Source: Mucilaginibacter flavus (GTDB lineage: Bacteria; Bacteroidota; Bacteroidia; Sphingobacteriales; Sphingobacteriaceae). From it: DNA of 64,000 nt. A program made the translations under genes and the position numbers. Positions within the stretch are counted from its first letter, which is position 1; each line of letters begins with the position of its first letter. This document shows positions 8,389 to 15,528 of this stretch, piece by piece. A model generated the notes under the pieces. It made no database searches and was not told where the DNA came from. It saw only the letters and a list, made by a program, of their open reading frames with translations. The stretch is from NCBI RefSeq assembly GCF_030409315.1, contig NZ_JAUFPS010000021.1:42956-106955 (forward strand), read 5' to 3'.

Positions 8389-8841
8389 CTACCTTTTCAT
8401 TACCCTATCCATCTCAATCTTAGTATCCCGCTCTTTCATCGTTTCACGTTTATCGAAGGTCTTTTTACCTTGCGCTAAGCCAATTTCCAGTTTGGCAAAG
8501 CCGCGTTCGCTGATAAATAGGGCAAGGGGGATTATGGTTAATCCTTTTTCCTCGCCGCGGGTAAGGAGTTTTTTGAGTTCTTTTTTATTGAGGAGCAGCA
8601 CACGGTCGCGTTTGGCTTCATGGTTGTAGAATGATCCGTACGAGTATTCTGAAATGTGCAGGTTGCGCACATAAAGCTGGTTGCTGATAAATGTGCAAAA
8701 GGCATCATTAATATTGGCCTTCCCCTCACGTATGGATTTAATTTCGGTACCCAGCAATTTTATGCCCGCCGTGTATTTATCCAGTACGTGGTATTCAAAG
8801 TAAGCTTTTTTATTTTTGATGTATATTTTATCCTCGGCCAT
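8389..8841 (-). CDS. smpB: SmpB, tmRNA-binding trans-translation protein
   Basis: A 150-residue protein from the ATG at 8841 (MAEDKIYIKNKKA). A longer in-frame start at 8865 would overlap the predicted promoter. SmpB binds tmRNA and carries it to stalled ribosomes. Family signatures are present in order: the N-terminal NKKAYFEYHV strand, GIKLLGTEIKSIREGKANINDAF (residues about 26-48), YSYGSFYNHEAKRDRVLLL, and the basic C-terminal tail after GKKTFDKRETMKERD. Length matches the family. The product is cytosolic. The gene lies downstream of mntH on the same strand but has its own promoter. Confidence 0.95.
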   Translation of the reverse strand: MAEDKIYIKNKKAYFEYHVLDKYTAGIKLLGTEIKSIREGKANINDAFCTFISNQLYVRNLHISEYSYGSFYNHEAKRDRVLLLNKKELKKLLTRGEEKGLTIIPLALFISERGFAKLEIGLAQGKKTFDKRETMKERDTKIEMDRVMKR

Positions 8842-8862
8842 TTTATAAAGATGTAAAGCTTG

Positions 8863-8870
8863 CAAACTTA
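8863..8870 (-). promoter_or_regulatory. -7 element TAAGTTTG before smpB
   Basis: An exact TAnnTTTG match on the minus strand, 21 bases upstream of the ATG at 8841. Together with the family's known N-terminus it supports the shorter start. Confidence 0.5.
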
Positions 8871-8902
8871 CGGAAAAAATTGATTGCTAAATTTAATAGA
8901 AT

Positions 8903-8932
8903 CGTCATTGCAAGGAACGAAGCAATGAGGCG
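8903..8932. repeat. CGTCATTGCaaGGAACGAAGCAATG palindromic repeat
   Basis: CATTGC and GCAATG flank AAGGAACGAA, giving a small hairpin just after the mntH stop (minus strand). The wording resembles a repeat common in bacterial intergenic regions (GTCATTGCGAGGAACGAAGCAATC). It is a single copy here. Confidence 0.5.
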
Positions 8933-8939
8933 TTTATAG

Positions 8940-10853
8940 CTAATTTCGTTGCGGTTTCACAATCAACACCGGCACATTCACCATATGCCTTACCGAATTT
9001 ACGGTAGTGCCAAATATGAGGTCCTTTAATGCCCGATGCCCGTGCGAACCCATTACAATAAAGTCTATCCCGTTTTTGTTTACAATGTCGGCAATAGCCG
9101 CCGCGGGGCTTCCGTAGCCTATTTCTGCTTCGGCTTTGTAGCCCAGTTTTTGCATGGCCTGTACGTATTTATCCAGATTATCGGCATCGCTTTGGGTTTC
9201 GCTATCCATAACCTGGCCGCCGTAGTAGCGGGCACCTGCCGTTTCCACTACGTGAATAAGGGTATAATGCGCGTGTTTACCACCCTGCATAATGGCATGG
9301 CGAAGGCAGTCGTTATCATTTTTCGAAAAATCTATAGTGATGGCTAAACGCTTGTAGGTAACGGCATCCAACTCGGTAATAGCACCTGCAATTCCGTGTG
9401 GTACATAAGCCGGCTGATCGGCATGTTTATAAAGCCATGGCCTGAATAATACATATAAAAGCAGCAGTGCGATACCAACCACAATCGGCACAACAAAAAC
9501 GTAGATGTAAATATCGGCATGCTGGCTGTCTTTCAGCCAGTCGCCAATCTGATCATACACTAACTTTGCATTCAGGCCCACAATGAGCACTGCGCTTGCC
9601 CAGGCCAATATTTTTACTTTTAAGCCGATAGCAAAGTTTCCCATCCGCTTTTTATCAGATGTAAAATGTATGAGCGGTATTACCGCGAAACCTAATTGTA
9701 AACTCAATACCACCTGGCTTAATAAAATAAGGCTGCCTAAGGCATTTTCGCCAAAATAGAGAATGGTAAAAACCGCCGGCACAATAGCCAATAGCCTTGT
9801 CAATAACCGCCTTAACCATGGCTCAATCCGCAGGTTAATATGACCTTCCATAATGATTTGCCCGGCAAGGGTACCTGTAATGGTAGAACTTTGGCCCGAT
9901 GCTATTAAAGCCACGGCAAACAACACAGGCGCAATTTTGCCAAAAATATGTTCCAATAATTTATAGGCATCCTGAATTTCTGCAACCTTAAAATAACCGT
10001 TCTTGAAAAAGGCTGTAGCCGCCAGTATCAAAATAGCAGCATTTACAAAAAAGGCCAGATTGAGCGCTATTACAGTATCAAACAAGTTGAATTTAATGGC
10101 CGATTTAAGTCCCTCATCTGTACGGCTGATTTTACGGGTTTGCACCAGTGACGAATGCAGATAAAGGTTATGCGGCATTACCGTTGCCCCTATGATGCCT
10201 ATGGCAATATAAAGCATCTCCTGGCTTATCTTATCGCTTTTAAAAAGGTTGCTGGGGATAAAGCCTTTGGCTACATCCATTACATCGGGACCAACAATAA
10301 ACATCTCTACCAGGAAGGACACACCGATAATGAAGATCATCGATATAATAAAGCCCTCTAACTTGCGCATGCCTTTGTTCATTAACCAAAGCATCAACAC
10401 GGTATCGGTTATGGTAAGTGAAACCCCCCAGATAAGCGGTAAGTGAAAAAGCAGTTTTAAGCCAATAGCCATGCCGATGATCTCGGCCAGGTCGCAGGCT
10501 ATGATGGCTATTTGGGCGAGGATGTAGAGCCAGAAGTTTACAAAGCGGGGATAGGCGTTTTTAGAAGCCTGTGCCAGATCCAACCCGCGAACTATGCCAA
10601 GCCTTGCCGCTAATGATTGTAGCAACAGGGCAATTAAATTTGACGCAAATAGTACCCATATCAATTTATAACCAAACGCGCTGCCGCCGGCCAAATCGGT
10701 AGCCCAGTTGCCCGGGTCCATATAGCCCACACTGATAAGGTACGCCGGACCTAAAAAGGCCATTAGCTTTTTCCAGCCTGTTAAATTTTCGGGGTTCACA
10801 GAGCCATGTACGTTGCCTAATGAATGGCTATCGTTTGTTTGCGTTTTGCTCAT
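8940..10853 (-). CDS. mntH: Nramp-family Mn2+/Fe2+ importer fused to a universal stress protein domain
   Basis: A 637-residue protein. Residues about 30-450 form an Nramp (MntH) proton-coupled divalent-metal transporter with about 11 membrane helices. The metal-site motifs are DPGNW in helix 1 and ATVMPHNLYLHSS in helix 6. Residues about 490-637 form a cytosolic UspA-like domain (LAITIDFSKND; nucleotide-binding loop GSHGHRALKDLIFGTTVNSV; VPVLIVKP). Classical MntH is about 410 residues, so the Usp domain is an added, possibly ATP-binding regulatory part. Its start codon overlaps the stop of the DtxR-type regulator by 4 bases (ATGA), so the two are translationally coupled and share a promoter with a palindromic box. 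Confidence 0.92.
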   Translation of the reverse strand: MSKTQTNDSHSLGNVHGSVNPENLTGWKKLMAFLGPAYLISVGYMDPGNWATDLAGGSAFGYKLIWVLFASNLIALLLQSLAARLGIVRGLDLAQASKNAYPRFVNFWLYILAQIAIIACDLAEIIGMAIGLKLLFHLPLIWGVSLTITDTVLMLWLMNKGMRKLEGFIISMIFIIGVSFLVEMFIVGPDVMDVAKGFIPSNLFKSDKISQEMLYIAIGIIGATVMPHNLYLHSSLVQTRKISRTDEGLKSAIKFNLFDTVIALNLAFFVNAAILILAATAFFKNGYFKVAEIQDAYKLLEHIFGKIAPVLFAVALIASGQSSTITGTLAGQIIMEGHINLRIEPWLRRLLTRLLAIVPAVFTILYFGENALGSLILLSQVVLSLQLGFAVIPLIHFTSDKKRMGNFAIGLKVKILAWASAVLIVGLNAKLVYDQIGDWLKDSQHADIYIYVFVVPIVVGIALLLLYVLFRPWLYKHADQPAYVPHGIAGAITELDAVTYKRLAITIDFSKNDNDCLRHAIMQGGKHAHYTLIHVVETAGARYYGGQVMDSETQSDADNLDKYVQAMQKLGYKAEAEIGYGSPAAAIADIVNKNGIDFIVMGSHGHRALKDLIFGTTVNSVRHMVNVPVLIVKPQRN

Positions 10854-11503
10854 AGGGCTATCAGTAAATTATTGGCAACCTCGCGGCTGATGTGAATTTC
10901 TTTGTCTGTTTCAATTTTAAGGGCTACCGAATGGTCGTATTCAATAATATCGGTAATGGTGATTTTTTTGCCGATGGTGAGCTGTTGTTTTTCTAAGTAT
11001 TGCAAAAAAGGCGAGGTATGGTCGCGCACGCCAGAAATCACCCCGCACTGATTAACCACCAGCGTTGATAATGGAATTAACTCCGGTGTTTTAAAACGGC
11101 CATTACAATCGGGGATAGGGTCGCCATGCGGATCATGTTTGGGGAAGCCCATAAACTCGTCAAGGCGATCAACCAATTCCTGCGACGAGATATGCTCCAT
11201 TTCTTCGGCCATATCATGAACCTGGTCCCACTTAAAATTAAGTTTTTCCACCAAAAAATATTCCCACAGGCGGTGTTTGCGAATAATGCCTATTGCAATT
11301 TTTTCGCCGGCAGGGGTAAGTGTTACGCCCTGGTAACGGGTGTAGTTTATTAAAGCCTTATCAGCCAGTTTTTTAAGCATATCGGTAACCGATGATGCTT
11401 TAGTATTTAAGGATGCTGCAATTTGATTGGTACTCACTATTGCTGCATTCATCCCCAGGTGATAAATGCATTTTAAATAGTTTTCCTCGGCTAATGTATT
11501 CAT
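10850..11503 (-). CDS. DtxR/MntR-family metal-dependent repressor
   Basis: A 217-residue regulator. Residues about 1-65 form the winged helix (STNQIAASLNTKASSVTDMLKKL), and about 70-140 the metal-binding/dimerisation domain (HRLWEYFLVEKL; EEMEHISSQELVDRLDEFMGFP, with typical Glu/His metal ligands). The C-terminal 80 residues look like a FeoA/SH3-like domain. It probably represses its own promoter and the coupled mntH gene when Mn2+ or Fe2+ is replete. First gene of a two-gene operon; the operator candidate sits 22 bases upstream of the start. Confidence 0.9.
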   Translation of the reverse strand: MNTLAEENYLKCIYHLGMNAAIVSTNQIAASLNTKASSVTDMLKKLADKALINYTRYQGVTLTPAGEKIAIGIIRKHRLWEYFLVEKLNFKWDQVHDMAEEMEHISSQELVDRLDEFMGFPKHDPHGDPIPDCNGRFKTPELIPLSTLVVNQCGVISGVRDHTSPFLQYLEKQQLTIGKKITITDIIEYDHSVALKIETDKEIHISREVANNLLIAL

Positions 11504-11508
11504 TTACA

Positions 11509-11540
11509 CAAATCTAATAAAAAATTTAGACTTATCTAAA
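11509..11540 (-). promoter_or_regulatory. mntR-mntH promoter with palindromic metal-repressor box
   Basis: On the minus strand TAGATTTG (11516-11509) is a perfect -7 element ending 5 bases before the mntR ATG, so the transcript should be nearly leaderless. Just upstream, TTTAGACTTATCTAAA (11525-11540) is a 6-4-6 palindrome lying in the -33/-7 spacer. That is the right place for a DtxR-family operator that autoregulates the operon. Confidence 0.6.
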
Positions 11541-11616
11541 ATATGAAGACTTGTGAAATATATTTTTGTTTTACTCGTTTTAGGTGAAATTTAATTTCGT
11601 GAAATGCGGAAAATAT

Positions 11617-11624
11617 TATATTTG
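11617..11624 (+). promoter_or_regulatory. -7 element TATATTTG before the Lrp-type gene
   Basis: An exact TAnnTTTG match ending 8 bases before the ATG at 11633, implying a near-leaderless mRNA. Confidence 0.55.
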
Positions 11625-11632
11625 CACATACT

Positions 11633-12103
11633 ATGGGAGCCGAATTAGATAAAATAGACCTACAGATACTCAAGATTTTACAGGAAAACGGAAGGATAAC
11701 TAACCTTCAGTTATCTAACGAAATTGGGCTTTCGCCTGCGCCAACGCTTGAACGTGTGCGCAAATTGGAGAACGCGGAATACATAAAAAGCTACCATGCC
11801 CTGGTGGATGAAGAGAAGCTTGGATTAGGTATCAAAACCTTTATCCAGATCTCGCTCGATTTTCATCAGAAGAATACTATCCAAACTTTTTTGGATGAAA
11901 TTAAAAATATTAAAGAGGTTACCGAATGCCATCACGTAACCGGCCAATGCGATTTTTTGCTGAAGTGCTACGTGCGCGACATTAAATCATACGAGCAACT
12001 GATCATGGAAAAAATAAGCCGCATCACCGTGGTAAAAACCTTCCAAACCATGATGATCATGTCAACCAGCAAAAAGGAACCGATAGTGCCTTTGGAGTAT
12101 TGA
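11633..12103 (+). CDS. Lrp/AsnC-family transcriptional regulator
   Basis: A 156-residue feast/famine regulator. The N-terminal helix-turn-helix is plain (LDKIDLQILKILQENGRI then LSNEIGLSPAPTLERVRKLE, residues about 5-45). The C-terminal RAM domain follows (VTECHHVTGQCDFLLKCYV, residues about 95-120), which binds amino acids and sets oligomer state. Length is typical. It is divergent from mntR and convergent with ung. Ligand and targets are unknown. Confidence 0.9.
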   Translation: MGAELDKIDLQILKILQENGRITNLQLSNEIGLSPAPTLERVRKLENAEYIKSYHALVDEEKLGLGIKTFIQISLDFHQKNTIQTFLDEIKNIKEVTECHHVTGQCDFLLKCYVRDIKSYEQLIMEKISRITVVKTFQTMMIMSTSKKEPIVPLEY

Positions 12104-12302
12104 TAGAGTCAAGAATTAAGAGTCAAGAATCAAGACGAGCTGCACTTTGCATGTCGATTTAAAAAGAAAAGTGCAAAAGATTTCAGTCTTTTGCGCTTTT
12201 CTTTTTTGCAGTTGTCTTAACTCTTAACTCTTGAGTCTAAAAGCTTGACTCTACTTCAACTGTAGCTATCTTGATTCTTGACTCTTGATTCTTGACTCTT
12301 CT
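12102..12302. repeat. Intergenic inverted word-repeat, GACTCTTGATTC family, copy 3
   Basis: Between the convergent Lrp and ung genes, AGAGTCAAGAATTAAGAGTCAAGAATCAAG (split into its words, 12104-12134) stands on the left. TCTTGATTCTTGACTC words, repeated, fill 12213-12300 on the right. The arms are inverted relative to each other and enclose a strong bidirectional terminator hairpin. This is the clearest copy of the family in the window; the right arm ends at the ung stop codon. Confidence 0.75.
12161..12207. terminator. Bidirectional rho-independent terminator between Lrp-type gene and ung
   Basis: AGAAAAGTGCAAAAGA pairs with TCTTTTGCGCTTTTCT around a TTTCAG loop. The stem is flanked by A-runs on one side and T-runs on the other, so it can end transcripts arriving from both convergent genes. 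Confidence 0.8.
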
Positions 12303-12979
12303 TAACGAACCTGCCAATCAATCTCCTGTTTCCCTTCTTTCCTCAAAATTTCATTTGTTTTTGAAAACGGTTTGCTACCGAAGAAGCCTCTGTCTGCAGA
12401 GAACGGCGAGGGGTGGGCCGATTTGATGATGAAATGTTTCTTCTGATCTATCAATGCCGCCTTTGATTGGGCGAAGGCTCCCCAAAGGATAAACACAATG
12501 CCTTCTTTTTTATCAGATATGGTTTTGATCACCTCGTCTGTAAATTCTTCCCAGCCGCGTTTCTGATGCGAACCTGGCGTGCTGGCCCTAACAGTTAAGG
12601 TGGCATTAAGCAGCAATACCCCTTGTTTGGCCCAGTCTTCCAGGTTGCCATGTGTTGGTGTTTTAAAGCCGGGGATATCGGTATTTAGCTCTTTATAGAT
12701 GTTGCTGAGCGAGCGGGGGATAGCAATGCCCTTTTGTACTGAAAATGATAATCCATGCGCCTGGTGAGCTCCGTGATAGGGATCTTGCCCCAGGATCACT
12801 ACTTTCACATCATCAAAATGTGTGGTGTTAAAGGCGTTGAAGATATCGGCATTTTTGGGGTAAACAATTTGGCCGGCTTCTTTTTCCTGTAGTAAAAATT
12901 GTTTCAGTTTTACCATGTAGGATTTATCAAATTCTTGCTGTAAAACTGCCTGCCATGATGGATGTAATGCGTTAGCCAT
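12302..12979 (-). CDS. ung: Uracil-DNA glycosylase, family 1
   Basis: A 225-residue base-excision repair enzyme that removes uracil from DNA. The water-activating motif GQDPYHG is near residue 65 and the minor-groove/leucine loop HPSPFS is near residue 190. AHGLSFSVQKG and LLLNATLTVRASTPGSH are further family blocks. Length matches the family. It is convergent with the Lrp-type gene and divergent from the membrane/TPR-like gene. Confidence 0.96.
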   Translation of the reverse strand: MANALHPSWQAVLQQEFDKSYMVKLKQFLLQEKEAGQIVYPKNADIFNAFNTTHFDDVKVVILGQDPYHGAHQAHGLSFSVQKGIAIPRSLSNIYKELNTDIPGFKTPTHGNLEDWAKQGVLLLNATLTVRASTPGSHQKRGWEEFTDEVIKTISDKKEGIVFILWGAFAQSKAALIDQKKHFIIKSAHPSPFSADRGFFGSKPFSKTNEILRKEGKQEIDWQVR

Positions 12980-13050
12980 AAATATTTATATAGATGTTGG
13001 TTTACCGTACAAATAAACAGATATTTGCGGTATATATAGTATCACAAATT

Positions 13051-13599
13051 ATGTCAAATATTGTTCGCTTAGTTATAGCGTGTGTATTCTTTGGTGCAGC
13101 TGTTGCACTTTGTGCTTTTAGCTTTTGGGGCTGGGGTATTTTAGTACTGTTACTTGGCGGCATTTTATTGCTTAGCTTCTTTTTTAATGAGAATATGATT
13201 ATTTCGCAATATTTTTTGCGCAAAGAAAACTCAGAAAAATCTGAAGAGTGGTTGATGAAAATTACCGACTATGAAAAGCAATTACATAAAAATCAGCATG
13301 GTTACTACAACCTGTTAATTGGTTTAATTGAATCGCGCAAAGCCCCAATGAAATCTGAAAAATATTTCAAGAAAGCCTTACAATTAGGCATGAAAATGTC
13401 GCACAATACAGCTTTAGCTAAATTGAGCCTTGCCGGTATCTCTATGGCGAAACGCAACAAGCGCGAAGCACAAATGTACTTGTCTGAAGCATCAAAAGAT
13501 GATAAGAACAAATTACTAACTGATCAGATCAAGATGATGAAAGGTCAATTAGCCCAAATGGATAAGCAGGTAGTAAGAGGCGGGTATCGTCAGTTCTAA
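13051..13599 (+). CDS. Small membrane protein with TPR-like cytosolic part
   Basis: From the ATG at 13051 (MSNIVRLVIA) the protein has 182 residues; a longer frame from 12994 would put charged residues before the first helix. Two hydrophobic helices occupy about residues 4-25 and 28-45. The following soluble region has helix-pair repeats (YYNLLIGLIESRKAPMKSEKYFKKAL; LAKLSLAGISMAKRNKREAQMYL) that resemble tetratricopeptide repeats. The function is unknown; a scaffold at the inner membrane is a guess. It is followed by a word-repeat block and a terminator. Confidence 0.65.
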   Translation: MSNIVRLVIACVFFGAAVALCAFSFWGWGILVLLLGGILLLSFFFNENMIISQYFLRKENSEKSEEWLMKITDYEKQLHKNQHGYYNLLIGLIESRKAPMKSEKYFKKALQLGMKMSHNTALAKLSLAGISMAKRNKREAQMYLSEASKDDKNKLLTDQIKMMKGQLAQMDKQVVRGGYRQF

Positions 13600-13680
13600 A
13601 ATGGACAAAAGACTTTTGGACAAAGGAGCAAGGACTTTGGGACTTGGTGACTTTGGGACAAAATATTTTTAGATAAAGGA
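13600..13680 (+). repeat. Tandem GGACAAAGGACTTTGGGAC words
   Basis: Immediately after the stop codon, degenerate direct copies of GGACAAA, GGACTTTGGGAC and GTGACTTTGGGAC run for about 70 bases. They match the block after the DUF423 gene (3963-4030) in wording and in position right behind a stop codon. Confidence 0.5.
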
Positions 13681-13746
13681 ATAAAGACTCCCGCAGGAGT
13701 GGTTGATGCCTTTAAAGAAGAGAAAAGAAATAAAAATGAAAAAAAT

Positions 13747-13773
13747 AAAAGGGACCCGAAACGGGTCCCTTTT
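13747..13773. terminator. Strong bidirectional terminator
   Basis: AAAAGGGACCC and GGGTCCCTTTT enclose a GAAAC loop, a near-perfect stem flanked by A-runs and T-runs. It serves both the TPR-like gene from the left and the 72-residue gene from the right, whose stop codon lies at its edge. Confidence 0.85.
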
Positions 13774-13990
13774 ATTTTTCGTCGATGGCGCTAAAGTAAT
13801 CGGCAGTTGCAGAGTGATTTTGGTAGGGGTGTACTACCTGGCGGTCGCTATAAGTATAATCGCTTTCTTCACTTGGGTTGGCCACTTCAACCATCTTTAA
13901 TAAACTCCTGATAAACGAGAGGTTAAAGTTACTCCTGTTTAGTTTTATCAGGTATTCGCTTTCGGTGATTTCCAGAATTGAATTGGTCAT
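13772..13990 (-). CDS. Small acidic protein of unknown function (72 residues)
   Basis: A 72-residue frame (MTNSILEITESEYLIKLNR...) of acidic, hydrophilic make-up with no membrane segment or signal peptide. Three things support a real gene: a perfect TAnnTTTG element 39 bases upstream, a strong terminator exactly at its stop, and sensible codon use. The N-terminal half could form one strand and one or two helices (NFNLSFIRSLLKMVE); the C-terminal half is probably disordered. No family was recognised. It sits alone between the TPR-like gene and rseP. Confidence 0.55.
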   Translation of the reverse strand: MTNSILEITESEYLIKLNRSNFNLSFIRSLLKMVEVANPSEESDYTYSDRQVVHPYQNHSATADYFSAIDEK

Positions 13991-14028
13991 GATATTTGTA
14001 TATTATTGTTTATTACAATTATAGCCAA

Positions 14029-14036
14029 CAAAGTTA
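14029..14036 (-). promoter_or_regulatory. -7 element TAACTTTG before the 72-residue protein gene
   Basis: An exact TAnnTTTG match on the minus strand, 38 bases upstream of the ATG at 13990. Confidence 0.5.
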
Positions 14037-14124
14037 TAACCAAAGTTTTATTTGCTTTAAGCTTTCATTAACAAATTGTTATGGTAGGGTATGGGCAAAT
14101 TGCCACCAGACAATAAATAACTCA

Positions 14125-14157
14125 TAAAAAAAGCCCGGGAGTAATCCACGGGCTTTT
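14125..14157 (-). terminator. Rho-independent terminator after rseP
   Basis: AAAAGCCCG and CGGGCTTTT form a 9-bp stem with an 11-base loop. On the minus strand it is followed by a run of T residues. It lies 23 bases past the rseP stop and ends the dxr-rseP unit. Confidence 0.85.
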
Positions 14158-14180
14158 CAATATCTAACTAAGTGGTATTC

Positions 14181-15512
14181 TTATTTTTTGAATTTATTTA
14201 CAATATCATTCCCAAAAACAAATACCATCAGGGTAACCAAAATTACAAAGCCAACTATCTGGGCACGTTCAAGGAATTTATCGCTTAGCGGTTTACCTTT
14301 AATCATTTCAATGATGAGAAATACCGCGTGACCGCCGTCGAGCGCCGGTATAGGCAACAGGTTCATCAAGGCCAGTACCATGGATAGGAAGCCAACCAAT
14401 GTCCAGAAATGTACCCAATCAATAGTGCCGCCAAACAGGTTGGCAATAGCTACCGGGCCGCTTACGGCTTTGTTAAACTTAACATCACCTTTGGCTATTT
14501 TACCCAGGCCTTTAGCGTTATCGGTAAAGGTGCTTATCGCTCTTTTCGCGCCAATAGGTAAGGCGGCAAAGAAACCGTATCTGATGGTTTTAATTTCCGG
14601 TAAATCCTTTTTTGAGCGGCCGAAACCTATAACACCATCCGGGCTTATCTGAGTTTTTAAAGTTAATATCGACGTATCGCGCTTTACACTTAAAATAGCT
14701 TGTTTACCTTTATTAGCCTGGAGTTGAGTTTGCAGCTCGTCCCAGTAAGCTGTACGATTGCCATTAATGGCAACAATACTATCGCCTCGTTTTAACCCTG
14801 TGTTTTTGGCATTACCCGAAGCTGGTATCGAGTCGACCACAAATTTCATGCGGGGTACGCGGCTTATAAAGCTTTCAATATCGTGGTCGGATATTTCGTT
14901 CAAAATAGTACGTGGCACCGGTACCTCTAAAGTTTTGGCATCGCGCTGAACGGTGAAAACGGTGTTTTCAAGCAATACTTTAGGGCTGGTTAAATCGTCA
15001 AAACGCTCAAATGATTTGCCGTTAATGGCTGTTATTTTATCGCCAGGCAGCAAACCGATTTTTTTACCTACCGCACCCGGTACAATACCGTATTTTGCAC
15101 TTGCATTAGGGATATAGCTTTCGCCCATTTTAATGGTTAATATCCAAAATATAAGGATGCCCAGGATAATGTTAACAGTAACACCGCCAAGCATCACAAT
15201 TAAACGCTGCCAGGCCGGTTTTGAACGAAACTCCCAAGGTTGCGGCGGACCTGCCATTTGATCGGTATCCATTGATTCATCTATCATGCCGGCAATTTTT
15301 ACGTAGCCGCCTAATGGCAACCAGCCGATGCCGTATTCAACATCTTTGTAAGTGAATTTAAACAGGCTTACATTCCATGCATCAAAAAACAGGTAAAATT
15401 TCTCTACTTTGATCCCAAACGCGCGGGCTGCCAAAAAGTGCCCCAACTCATGCAGGATTATTAAAATTGAAAGGCCCAGTATCAACTGACCTACCATTAT
15501 CACTATACTCAT
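14181..15512 (-). CDS. rseP: RseP/site-2 intramembrane metalloprotease
   Basis: A 443-residue S2P-type zinc protease of the inner membrane, which in other bacteria cleaves anti-sigma factors and leftover signal peptides. The zinc motif HELGH lies in helix 1 (residues about 21-25) and the third-ligand motif LLPIPALDGGHAV near residue 390. Two PDZ domains occupy about residues 120-200 and 205-290 (GLLPGDKITAINGKSF; GLKRGDSIVAINGNRT). Four membrane helices are evident. It follows dxr by 16 bases on the same strand, a common Bacteroidota arrangement. Confidence 0.94.
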   Translation of the reverse strand: MSIVIMVGQLILGLSILIILHELGHFLAARAFGIKVEKFYLFFDAWNVSLFKFTYKDVEYGIGWLPLGGYVKIAGMIDESMDTDQMAGPPQPWEFRSKPAWQRLIVMLGGVTVNIILGILIFWILTIKMGESYIPNASAKYGIVPGAVGKKIGLLPGDKITAINGKSFERFDDLTSPKVLLENTVFTVQRDAKTLEVPVPRTILNEISDHDIESFISRVPRMKFVVDSIPASGNAKNTGLKRGDSIVAINGNRTAYWDELQTQLQANKGKQAILSVKRDTSILTLKTQISPDGVIGFGRSKKDLPEIKTIRYGFFAALPIGAKRAISTFTDNAKGLGKIAKGDVKFNKAVSGPVAIANLFGGTIDWVHFWTLVGFLSMVLALMNLLPIPALDGGHAVFLIIEMIKGKPLSDKFLERAQIVGFVILVTLMVFVFGNDIVNKFKK

Positions 15513-15528
15513 TCGTTATATTTATCTA

